From positions 2,544,801-2,608,800 of the forward strand of contig KB906724.1 of assembly GCA_000381565.1 (NCBI GenBank): a stretch of DNA of 64,000 nucleotides, in the 5' to 3' direction. Shown one piece after another: positions 36,276 to 43,389 of the stretch. This DNA is from Oxalobacteraceae bacterium AB_14 (GTDB taxonomy: Bacteria; Pseudomonadota; Gammaproteobacteria; Burkholderiales; Burkholderiaceae_D). Both the position numbers and the translations under genes were made by a program. The number at the start of each line of letters is the position of its first letter. The first letter of the stretch is position 1. Under the pieces are notes generated by a model. The model was not told where the DNA came from. It ran no database searches and saw only the letters and a program-made list of their open reading frames with translations.

Positions 36276-36314
36276 ATGTATAAAACAATTCAAACCAGGA
36301 GGCGGAAATGCTAG
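36276..36314 (+). CDS. Possible 12-residue leader peptide overlapping livH
   Basis: ATG36276 is preceded by GGAGAC at about seven bases and opens a 12-codon frame (MYKTIQTRRRKC) ending in TAG at 36312-36314, seven bases inside livH. Its Arg codons AGG AGG are also the livH ribosome binding site. It could couple translation to livH; it may equally be chance. Confidence 0.3.
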   Translation: MYKTIQTRRRKC

Positions 36315-37174
36315 CCAATTTCGCCGGTGTGCTGTTCGACGGCATCGCCTACGGCAGCCTGCTGTTCCTCATCAGCGTCGGCCTGTCGGTCACGATGGGC
36401 ATGATGAACTTTATTAACCTGGCCCACGGCGCCTTTGCCATGTTGGGCGGCTATGTCAGCGTGACGGTGCTGTCGCGGCTCGGCGTGCCGTTCCTGGCTT
36501 CGCTGCCGCTGGCCTTCCTGGCCTCCGCCGCGGCCGGGCTGGTGCTGGAGCGCTTGCTGTACCGCCGCCTTTACCGCGCCAGCCATCTGGATCAGGTGCT
36601 GTTTTCGATCGGCCTGACCTTCATGTCGGTGGCCGGTGCGACCTGGCTGTTTGGGCCGTCGCAGCAGCCGGTCACGCTGCCGGACTGGCTGCGGGGACAG
36701 GTGTCGCTGTTCGGCCTTGAGGTGGGCGCGTATCGATTGTTCCTGATCGGGGTGGTGGTGCTGGTCACGCTGGCGTTGGGACTGCTGATCGAGCGCACGC
36801 GCTTCGGTGCGCAGATCCGCGCCTCGGTGGACAATCAGACCGCGTCCGCCGGCCTGGGCATCAACGTCGGCCTGGTGTTCAGCCTGACCTTCGCGCTCGG
36901 TTCCGGCCTGGCCGGCCTGGGCGGAGGCCTGGGTATCGACGTGTTGGGACTGGACCCGACCTTCCCGATCAAGTACATGGTCTACTTCCTGCTGGTGGTC
37001 GCCGTGGGCGGCGCCGGCACCATCAAGGGGCCGCTGCTGGCGGCGCTGTTACTGGGCGTGTTCGACGTGGCGGGCAAATACTATGTGCCGCAGATCGGCG
37101 CCTTCGTCATCTATGGCTTGATGGTGGTGCTGCTGATCCTGTTCCCGGCAGGCCTGATCAGGAGGAAAGCATGA
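36308..37174 (+). CDS. livH: Branched-chain amino acid-type ABC transporter permease (LivH)
   Basis: 288 residues, about eight hydrophobic segments. The N-terminus GVLFDGIAYGSLLFLISVGLSVTMGMMNFINLAHGAFAMLGGY and the conserved cytoplasmic loop FGAQIRASVDNQTASAGLGINV are LivH hallmarks. Strong AGGAGG six bases before ATG36308. It follows pcaF by 70 bases and overlaps livM (ATGA). With no amino-acid genes near and several aromatic regulators around, uptake of an aromatic or dicarboxylic acid is more likely than leucine, as reported for some Liv-like systems in aromatic degraders; this is inference. Confidence 0.9.
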   Translation: MLANFAGVLFDGIAYGSLLFLISVGLSVTMGMMNFINLAHGAFAMLGGYVSVTVLSRLGVPFLASLPLAFLASAAAGLVLERLLYRRLYRASHLDQVLFSIGLTFMSVAGATWLFGPSQQPVTLPDWLRGQVSLFGLEVGAYRLFLIGVVVLVTLALGLLIERTRFGAQIRASVDNQTASAGLGINVGLVFSLTFALGSGLAGLGGGLGIDVLGLDPTFPIKYMVYFLLVVAVGGAGTIKGPLLAALLLGVFDVAGKYYVPQIGAFVIYGLMVVLLILFPAGLIRRKA

Positions 37175-38205
37175 ACGCCTTCGCCGAAGCTGAAGTCAAA
37201 CCGGCGCCCGTCGCCGTCAACAAGGTGCAGAGCATGAGCCTTCTCCGTTTGCCCGACGACCGCTGGTCGCCGCTTGAAATCGCCTTCTGGCTGCTGCCGG
37301 TGGCAGCGTATTTCGCCTTCCCCGGCTATCTGGTCTTGATCAGCCAGATCATGATCGTCGGCCTGTTCGCGCTGTCGCTGGATTTGATGCTGGGCTACGC
37401 CGGCATCGTCTCGCTGGGCCACGCGGCCTTCTTCGGCCTGGGCGCCTACACGGCCGGACTGCTGTCGGTGCATGGCTGGAGCGAGCCGTTTAGCGGCCTG
37501 CTGGCCGGCGCCGTGGTGGCTGGCCTGTTCGGCTTCGCCATGTCCTTCCTGGTGGTGCGCGGCCAGGACCTGACGCGCCTGATGGTCACGCTGGGCATAG
37601 GCCTGATGCTGTTCGAGGCGGCCAACAAGGCGTCCTTCCTCACCGGCGGCGTGGATGGCTTGTCCGGCATGATGGTCGGTAAATTGTTCGGCGCCTTCGA
37701 GTTCGATTTGAACGGCAACGTGGCCTACTGCTACAGCTTCGCCGTGCTGTTCATCGTGTTCGTGGTGCTGCGCCGGGTGGTGAAGTCGCCGTTCGGCCTG
37801 AGCCTGGTCGGCATCCGCGAGGGCGCGCGCCGCATGCCCGCGCTGGGCGTGGACGTCAACCGCCGCCTGGTGGCTGTGTTCACGCTGGCCGCCACGGTGG
37901 CCGGCCTGGCGGGCGCGCTGCTGGCCCAGACCACCCAGTTCGTCGGTCTCGATTCGCTGGGCTTCCCGCGTTCGGCCGAGCTGTTGATCATGCTGGTGCT
38001 GGGCGGGACGGGCCGTTTGTACGGCGCGCTGGTCGGCGCCGCCGTATTCATGCTGGCGCAGGATTACATCGCCGGCCTTAATCCGGCCTACTGGCAGTTC
38101 TATATCGGCCTGCTGTTGATGGTGATCGTGCTGTTCGCGCGCGGCGGCATCCTGGGCGGGCTGGAAAAAATGGCGTCGCGTTTCAAACGAAAGGAGCAGG
38201 CATGA
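37171..38205 (+). CDS. livM: Branched-chain amino acid-type ABC transporter permease (LivM)
   Basis: 344 residues. A soluble leader of about 40 residues is followed by about nine membrane segments, including SLDLMLGYAGIVSLGHAAFFGLGAYTAGL (the LivM signature) and the ATPase-contact loop SPFGLSLVGIREGARRMPALGVDV. It overlaps both neighbours by four bases, so it is translated with LivH and LivG. It forms the membrane channel with LivH. Confidence 0.9.
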   Translation: MNAFAEAEVKPAPVAVNKVQSMSLLRLPDDRWSPLEIAFWLLPVAAYFAFPGYLVLISQIMIVGLFALSLDLMLGYAGIVSLGHAAFFGLGAYTAGLLSVHGWSEPFSGLLAGAVVAGLFGFAMSFLVVRGQDLTRLMVTLGIGLMLFEAANKASFLTGGVDGLSGMMVGKLFGAFEFDLNGNVAYCYSFAVLFIVFVVLRRVVKSPFGLSLVGIREGARRMPALGVDVNRRLVAVFTLAATVAGLAGALLAQTTQFVGLDSLGFPRSAELLIMLVLGGTGRLYGALVGAAVFMLAQDYIAGLNPAYWQFYIGLLLMVIVLFARGGILGGLEKMASRFKRKEQA

Positions 38206-38960
38206 GCCAGCACATTACACTGCGCACCGAAGGCCTGACCAAGCGCTGGGGGCCGTTCGTCGCCAACAGCGATGTGAGCCTGACCTTTGAACCGGGCGCG
38301 CGCCATGCGCTGATCGGCCCCAATGGCGCCGGCAAGACCACCTTCATCAATCTGCTGACCGGCGGCTTCATGCCCAGCAGCGGCAAGGTCTACCTCGGCG
38401 GCGAGGACATCACCCACCTGCCGCAGCACCAGCGGGTGCGGCGCGGCATGACGCGCACCTTCCAGCTCAACACCCTGTTCGCCGGCATGACGGTGCTGGA
38501 ATCGGTGGCGCTGGCGATCTGCGAGCGGCGCGGCCTGCAATCGGTCTGGTACAAGACGGTGGCCAGGCACGCCGACGTGATCGACGAGGCGATGGCCTTG
38601 CTGGCCACGCTCAAGCTCACGGACCAGGCCAACAGCGTCACGCGCAGCATGGCTTACGGCAAGCAGCGGCTGGTGGAAATCGCACTGGCGCTGGCCACCA
38701 GGCCGCGCATCCTGCTGCTGGACGAACCGGCCGCCGGCATTCCGCAGGCGGAGAGCAAGGAGCTGTTCGAAGTACTGGCGCAGCTGCCGCGCGATGTGAC
38801 GGTGCTGTTCATCGAGCACGATATGGGACTGGTTTTCCGCTTCGCCGACCGCATCACGGTGCTGGTGGGCGGCAAGGTGCTGACCGAGGGCACGCCGGCG
38901 GAGATCGCGGCCGACCCGCGCGTCAAGGAAGTCTATCTGGGGGAGGCCGAACATGGCTGA
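38202..38960 (+). CDS. livG: ABC transporter ATP-binding protein (LivG)
   Basis: 252 residues. Walker A GPNGAGKTT, Walker B ILLLDEPAAG, H-loop EHDMGLVF, and the LivG-type long insertion MTRTFQLNTLFAGMTVLESVALAI. The ABC signature reads SMAYGKQRLVEIALAL rather than LSGGQ, which is the normal LivG form. It overlaps livF by eight bases. Energises transport together with LivF. Confidence 0.92.
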   Translation: MSQHITLRTEGLTKRWGPFVANSDVSLTFEPGARHALIGPNGAGKTTFINLLTGGFMPSSGKVYLGGEDITHLPQHQRVRRGMTRTFQLNTLFAGMTVLESVALAICERRGLQSVWYKTVARHADVIDEAMALLATLKLTDQANSVTRSMAYGKQRLVEIALALATRPRILLLDEPAAGIPQAESKELFEVLAQLPRDVTVLFIEHDMGLVFRFADRITVLVGGKVLTEGTPAEIAADPRVKEVYLGEAEHG

Positions 38961-39654
38961 ATTACTGGCGCTCGATAAAGTCACCGCCGGCTATGGCGAG
39001 TCCATCGTGCTGGAAGATGTGTCGTTTGCACTGAACGAGGGCGACAGCCTGGCGCTGTTGGGCCGCAACGGCGTCGGCAAAACCAGCCTGCTGGTGACGC
39101 TGATGGGATTGACGCGGCTGCACGGCGGCGGCATCCGCTGGGCCGGGAGCGACATCGCGCGCATGCCCACGCACCGGCGCTCGCGCGCGGGCCTGGGCTG
39201 GGTGCCGCAGGAGCGGTTCATGTTCCCTTCGCTGACGGTGGAGGAGCATCTGACGGTGGTGGCGCGGCCCGGCCGCTGGAACCTGCAAAAGGTCTACGAG
39301 ATATTCCCGCGCCTGCAGGAACGCCGCGCCAACATGGGCAACCAGTTGTCCGGCGGCGAGCAGCAGATGGTGGCGATCGCCCGCGCGCTGATGACCAATC
39401 CGCGCATCCTGCTGCTGGACGAACCGATGGAGGGCCTGGCGCCCATCATCGTGCAGGAACTGGTGCGGGTGATACGGCGGCTGGTGCAGGAGGAGGGCAT
39501 GTCGGTGATCGTGGTCGAGCAGCATGCGCGGCTGGCGTTGTCGCTGACCCAGCGCGCGATTGTGCTCGATCGCGGCCGCATTGTGCACGACTCGGACAGC
39601 GCCAGCCTGCTGGCCGACGGCGACAAGCTGGATCGCCTGGTCGCCGTGGCCTGA
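38953..39654 (+). CDS. livF: ABC transporter ATP-binding protein (LivF)
   Basis: 233 residues. Walker A GRNGVGKTS, signature LSGGEQQMVAIARAL, Walker B ILLLDEPMEGLAP and H-loop EQHARLAL. The GWVPQERFMFPSLTVEEHL segment is LivF-like. Last gene of the pcaIJF-livHMGF stretch and convergent with a Cache gene (seven bases between the stops). No binding protein is encoded here, so LivHMGF must use one or more of the proteins at 27288, 30201 and 43390. Confidence 0.92.
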   Translation: MAELLALDKVTAGYGESIVLEDVSFALNEGDSLALLGRNGVGKTSLLVTLMGLTRLHGGGIRWAGSDIARMPTHRRSRAGLGWVPQERFMFPSLTVEEHLTVVARPGRWNLQKVYEIFPRLQERRANMGNQLSGGEQQMVAIARALMTNPRILLLDEPMEGLAPIIVQELVRVIRRLVQEEGMSVIVVEQHARLALSLTQRAIVLDRGRIVHDSDSASLLADGDKLDRLVAVA

Positions 39655-39660
39655 GGCGGT

Positions 39661-40122
39661 TTATTTAGGCTTGTAGATGCCGGCGCCGACGGTGTATTTA
39701 TCCTCGGCCTGGCGGATATACGAGGTTTTGTCCTCAAGCGCCTTGGTGACGGGATTGACCCAGACGTAATCGACCCAGCCGGGTTTCTTCGACTGGGCGA
39801 TATCCCGCATATCCTGCACGAACTTCTTGCCGTTGGCGTCCTTCAACTGCGACATGTCCTTGCCGTTCATCTTGGGCGTGGCGGCGTGGCAGACCATCAT
39901 CATCTGCGCGTCCTGCACGAACACGTACAGGTCGCCCTGCATAAAGCCGCCCTTGGGATCGGCGAAGTCCTTGCACGCCTGTTCTATCCCTTTTTTCTGG
40001 ATGTTCGCGACGGCCTTGTCGACCAGGGCGATGGCGTCGGCCTTGGTGGCGTTTTGCGCGAGGACGGGCAGGGCAGGCATAAGCAGCATGGCGGTCAGGC
40101 CGGCGATGGCGTAGCGTTTCAT
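39661..40122 (-). CDS. Secreted single-Cache-domain protein (copy 2 of 3)
   Basis: 153 residues. Signal peptide ends ALPVLAQ. The mature part is one Cache-like domain: DKAVANIQKKGIEQACKDFADPKGGFMQGDLYVFVQDAQMMMVCHA, then MNGKDMSQLKDANGKKFVQDM and GWVDYVWVNPVTK. It carries a cysteine pair (EQACKDF and VCHA) that copy 1 lacks. It is 48 bases downstream of copy 3 on the same strand and shares its architecture, so it arose by tandem duplication. No output domain is present; it probably binds a small molecule in the periplasm. Confidence 0.8.
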   Translation of the reverse strand: MKRYAIAGLTAMLLMPALPVLAQNATKADAIALVDKAVANIQKKGIEQACKDFADPKGGFMQGDLYVFVQDAQMMMVCHAATPKMNGKDMSQLKDANGKKFVQDMRDIAQSKKPGWVDYVWVNPVTKALEDKTSYIRQAEDKYTVGAGIYKPK

Positions 40123-40170
40123 GGAGTCTCCTGTTGTGGTGGCGACATCTGGCGTGTCGCCACCAGCTTA

Positions 40171-40632
40171 CTACTTTTTGTCGTAGATGCCGACGCTGAC
40201 CATGTATTTATCGTCCACCTTGCGCACGAAGGCGGACTTCGGCTCAAGCGCCTTGGACGCCGGATTGGGCCAGACATAGTCCACCCAGCCGGGTTTTCCG
40301 GACTGGGCGACCTTCTTCATCTCCTGAGTGAAGTATTTGCCGTTGGAGTCTTTCAGTTCTGTCATGTCCTTGCCGTTCATTTTCGGCAGCAGGGGATGGC
40401 AGACCATCTTGCATTGCATGTCCTGCACCACGACATACACCTCGCCCTGGATATAGCCTTGCCTGGGATCGGCAAACTCCTTGCAGGCCTCGTCGACGCC
40501 TTTTTTCTGGATGTTGGCCGCCGCCTTGTCTGCCAGTTCGATGGCGGCGGTCTTGGCGGCGTTTTGCGCGAAGGCTGGCAGGGTGGGGATAAGCAGCATG
40601 GCGGTCAGGCCTGCGAGGGCGTAGCGTTTCAT
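40171..40632 (-). CDS. Secreted single-Cache-domain protein (copy 3 of 3)
   Basis: 153 residues from ATG40632, preceded by CAGGAGAC. Signal peptide ends TLPAFAQ. Very similar to copy 2: DKAAANIQKKGVDEACKEFADPRQGYIQGEVYVVVQDMQCKMVCHP, MNGKDMTELKDSNGKYFTQEM, GWVDYVWPNP. Three cysteines are present. It is the promoter-proximal gene of the pair; 67 bases upstream lies a PcaR-type operator (40699-40732), which suggests induction with the beta-ketoadipate pathway. Function unknown: a binding protein that presents an aromatic ligand to a receptor or transporter is one possibility. Confidence 0.8.
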   Translation of the reverse strand: MKRYALAGLTAMLLIPTLPAFAQNAAKTAAIELADKAAANIQKKGVDEACKEFADPRQGYIQGEVYVVVQDMQCKMVCHPLLPKMNGKDMTELKDSNGKYFTQEMKKVAQSGKPGWVDYVWPNPASKALEPKSAFVRKVDDKYMVSVGIYDKK

Positions 40633-40698
40633 AGAGTCTCCTGTTGTAGTCATGGGCTCACCCGGATGCCGGGCGGCAGTCCATGATACCTCAGGATT

Positions 40699-40732
40699 GT
40701 GCGATTAAAACACTATTGTGCGGTGATCGAAC
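40699..40732 (-). promoter_or_regulatory. PcaR-type operator upstream of the Cache gene pair
   Basis: GTGCGATTA at 40699-40707 and GTGCGGTGATCGAAC at 40718-40732, which on the minus strand reads GTTCGATCACCGCAC. On the plus strand the element aligns end to end with the porin operator, and the 19-base offset between boxes is conserved. Only the Cache pair (leftward) has its start nearby; the MarR gene ends at 40740. Confidence 0.6.
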
Positions 40733-40739
40733 GGATATT

Positions 40740-41234
40740 TCAGCTTTCCTCGCGGACGCCGGGCACGGTTCTGCTCAGCGGTGCGCGGCTTTGTTCGTTG
40801 TTTTCCTGTACCAGCTTGGTCAGGAGCTCCATGAATTTCAGCTGTTCCGGGCCGCTGAGTGGCGCCAGCAGCCGGCGCCGCAAGCGCTGCGAGCCCGGGA
40901 TCAGATCGGCCAGCAGCTGTTCGCCGGCTCCGGTGATGGTCAGGGCGCGCTGGCGGCGGTTGGTTGGAATCACGGTGCGGTTCAACAGTCCCTTTTCCTC
41001 CAGCCGTGCGCATACGGTGGCGCCGGTGGAGGTGTCGATACCGCTGATTGCCGACAGCGATACCTGATCGATGCCGGCATGGCTTTCCAGGTTGCGCAGC
41101 ATCGCGTACTGCACCGGCGTCAATTCTTCGCCCATTTCGTCGTAAAAAATCGACACCGAGATTTGCTGTGCGCGGCGTAGCAAGTGGCCTGGGTGTTCGT
41201 ACAGATTGGTCAATTGGCTCTCTGTTTGTGGCAT
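40740..41234 (-). CDS. MarR family regulator, probable repressor of vanAB
   Basis: 164 residues. Winged helix: ELTPVQYAMLRNLESHAGIDQVSLSAISGIDTSTGATVCARLEEKGLLNRTVIPTNRRQRALTITGAGEQ, with the wing in MarR form (NRRQRALTIT). It is divergent from vanA; the 137-base gap holds a perfect 16-bp palindrome over the predicted vanA start. Vanillate regulators in Pseudomonas and Acinetobacter are GntR proteins (VanR), so a MarR protein in this place is a different solution. The ligand is probably vanillate, by position only. Confidence 0.83.
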   Translation of the reverse strand: MPQTESQLTNLYEHPGHLLRRAQQISVSIFYDEMGEELTPVQYAMLRNLESHAGIDQVSLSAISGIDTSTGATVCARLEEKGLLNRTVIPTNRRQRALTITGAGEQLLADLIPGSQRLRRRLLAPLSGPEQLKFMELLTKLVQENNEQSRAPLSRTVPGVREES

Positions 41235-41291
41235 GGCGTGCTCTCTGCTTGCGCGGTGTGGTGCAGCATAAAAAAGAATTCGTCCCGGCGG

Positions 41292-41319
41292 TTTACTTCG
41301 TCGGTTTACGGTCTATACT
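41292..41319 (+). promoter_or_regulatory. Predicted sigma-70 promoter of vanAB
   Basis: TTTACT, 16 bases, TATACT. The predicted start near 41326 coincides with the left edge of the palindromic operator. Confidence 0.5.
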
Positions 41320-41326
41320 TTACAAC

Positions 41327-41342
41327 ATTCAGTGCACTGAAT
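41327..41342. promoter_or_regulatory. Palindromic operator upstream of vanA
   Basis: ATTCAGTGCACTGAAT, a perfect 16-bp palindrome without spacer, at the predicted +1 of vanAB and 30 bases before the start codon. Its size and place suit a dimeric MarR-type repressor, most likely the one encoded divergently. Confidence 0.68.
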
Positions 41343-41371
41343 ATAAACTGAAAATGGAACAAGGAGACAAG

Positions 41372-42403
41372 ATGTACCCAAAAAATACCTGGTATGTGGC
41401 CTGCACGCCGGATGAAATCGATGGCAAGCCGCTGGGGCGGCAGATCTGCGGCGAGAAGATCGTGTTTTATCGCGGCGCGGAGGGCAAGGTGGCGGCGGTG
41501 GAGGACTTTTGTCCGCACCGCGGCGCGCCGCTGTCGCTGGGCTTTGTCCGCGACGGCCAGCTGGTGTGCGGCTATCACGGCCTGGAGATGGGCTGCGACG
41601 GCAAGGTGGTCAGCATGCCGGGCCAGCGCGTGCGCGGCTTCCCCTGCATCCGCAGCTATCCGGTGGAGGAGCGCTACGGCTTTATCTGGGTCTGGACCGG
41701 CGAGCGCGAACTGGCCGATCCGGCGCTGATCCATCATCTGGAATGGGCGGACAATCCCGCCTGGGCCTACGGCGGCGGCCTGTATCACATCAACTGCGAA
41801 TACCGCCTGATGATCGACAACCTGATGGACCTGACGCATGAGACCTATGTGCACGCATCAAGCATCGGCCAGAAGGAGATCGATGAGGCGCCGGTCAGCA
41901 CCAGGGTCGAAGGCGAGGAGGTGATCACCAGCCGCTATATGGAGAACATCATGGCGCCGCCGTTCTGGCGCGCGGCCTTGCGCGGCAACGGCCTGGCCGA
42001 CGACGTGCCGGTGGACCGCTGGCAGATCTGCCGCTTTACGGCGCCCAGCCATGTGATGATCGAGGTCGGCGTGGCGCATGCCGGCAAGGGCGGATACGAC
42101 GCCGCGCCGGAGCACAAGGCGTCCAGTATCGTGGTCGATTTCATTACGCCTGAAACCGAGACCTCGCACTGGTACTTCTGGGGTATGGCCCGCAACTTCA
42201 AGCCGGAAGACCGGGAGTTGACCGATACCATCCGCACCGGCCAGGGCAAGATCTTCGGCGAGGATAGGGAGATGCTGGAGCTGCAGCAGGCCAACATCCT
42301 GCGCCACCCTGAGCGCAAGCTGCTGATGTTGAACATCGACGCCGGCGGTGTGCAGTCGCGCCGCGTGCTGGACCAGTGGCTGGAGAAGGAGCGGCGCGTA
42401 TGA
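41372..42403 (+). CDS. vanA: Vanillate O-demethylase oxygenase subunit
   Basis: 343 residues from ATG41372 (AAGGAGAC upstream). Rieske [2Fe-2S] ligands Cys47, His49, Cys66 and His69 (CPHRGAP...CGYHG). Mononuclear iron ligands Asp153, His156 and His161 in LMDLTHETYVH. This is the VanA-type ring-hydroxylating oxygenase fold that removes the methyl group of vanillate as formaldehyde, giving protocatechuate. The stop overlaps the vanB start (ATGA). It joins the ferulate genes (which yield vanillate) to the pca genes. Confidence 0.94.
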   Translation: MYPKNTWYVACTPDEIDGKPLGRQICGEKIVFYRGAEGKVAAVEDFCPHRGAPLSLGFVRDGQLVCGYHGLEMGCDGKVVSMPGQRVRGFPCIRSYPVEERYGFIWVWTGERELADPALIHHLEWADNPAWAYGGGLYHINCEYRLMIDNLMDLTHETYVHASSIGQKEIDEAPVSTRVEGEEVITSRYMENIMAPPFWRAALRGNGLADDVPVDRWQICRFTAPSHVMIEVGVAHAGKGGYDAAPEHKASSIVVDFITPETETSHWYFWGMARNFKPEDRELTDTIRTGQGKIFGEDREMLELQQANILRHPERKLLMLNIDAGGVQSRRVLDQWLEKERRV

Positions 42404-43362
42404 GCACCGGACTGCTGCAAGTGCGGGTAGAACACTGCCAACTGGAGGCCGAGGATATCCGCAGCTATGAACTGGTCAGTGCCGATGGCTCGCCGCTGCC
42501 GCCTTTCACGGCGGGCGCGCACATCGACGTTCACGTTGGGGCAGGCCTGGTGCGGCAGTACTCGCTGTGCAATCCGCCGCAGGAACGGCATCGCTATGTG
42601 ATCGGCGTGCTGCGCGACCCGTCGTCACGCGGCGGCTCCCGGGCCATGCACGACGAAGTGCAGGCCGGCGCCACGCTGCAGATCAGCGCACCGAAGAACC
42701 ACTTTCCGCTGGCCGACGCCGGGCGCAGCCTGCTGCTGGCTGGCGGTATCGGCGTCACGCCCATCCTGGCGATGGCCGAAGCGTTGTCGGCTCGCGGCGC
42801 CGCGTTCGAGATGCACTACTGTGCGCGCTCGCCCGAGCGCACCGCGTTCCGTGAGCGCATTGTGGCCGCGCCGTTCGCGCAGCAGGTGCACTTCCACTAC
42901 GACGGCGGCGACGCAGCGCAAAAGCTGGACCTGCCGGCGCTGCTGGCGCAACTGGACCGCAAGACCCACATCTACCTGTGCGGGCCGGCCGGATTCATCG
43001 ACCATGTCAAGGCCACGGCCAAGGCGCAGCTATGGCCGCAGGAGCAGCTGCACCTCGAATACTTCGGCGCCGCCGCGCAGTCCACCGGCGGCGACCAGCC
43101 GTTCGAGGTGAAGCTGGCCTCCAGCGGCAAGGTCTACGCCATCCCCGCCGACAGCACCGTGCTGCGCGTTTTGACCGATGCCGGCGTGTTCATCCCCGCT
43201 TCCTGCGAGCAGGGCGTGTGCGGCACCTGCCTGACGCGCGTGCTGGACGGCGTGCCGGACCACCGTGACTTGTATCTGGACGAATCGGAACAAGCCGCCA
43301 ACGACCAGTTCACCCCTTGTTGTTCACGTTCCAAAACCGGCACGCTGTTGCTGGACTTATAA
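42400..43362 (+). CDS. vanB: Vanillate O-demethylase reductase subunit
   Basis: 320 residues. Order of domains: flavin-binding barrel (about 1-100, YSLCNPPQERHRYVIGVLRD), NAD-binding domain (LLLAGGIGVTPILAMAEAL; later HIYLCGPAGFIDHV) and C-terminal plant-type [2Fe-2S] ferredoxin with CEQGVCGTC and a last cysteine in FTPCCS. This is the class IA reductase plan of VanB. It passes electrons from NADH to VanA. A binding-protein gene follows after 27 bases. Confidence 0.94.
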   Translation: MSTGLLQVRVEHCQLEAEDIRSYELVSADGSPLPPFTAGAHIDVHVGAGLVRQYSLCNPPQERHRYVIGVLRDPSSRGGSRAMHDEVQAGATLQISAPKNHFPLADAGRSLLLAGGIGVTPILAMAEALSARGAAFEMHYCARSPERTAFRERIVAAPFAQQVHFHYDGGDAAQKLDLPALLAQLDRKTHIYLCGPAGFIDHVKATAKAQLWPQEQLHLEYFGAAAQSTGGDQPFEVKLASSGKVYAIPADSTVLRVLTDAGVFIPASCEQGVCGTCLTRVLDGVPDHRDLYLDESEQAANDQFTPCCSRSKTGTLLLDL

Positions 43363-43389
43363 ATAAAGTTATAAACCGAAGGAGACACC

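Noticed and set aside
36244-36296. Inverted repeat TGGTTTG / CAAACCA before livH as an operator
   Set aside because: The arms are only 7 bp and 39 bases apart, which can occur by chance, and no regulator gene is adjacent.
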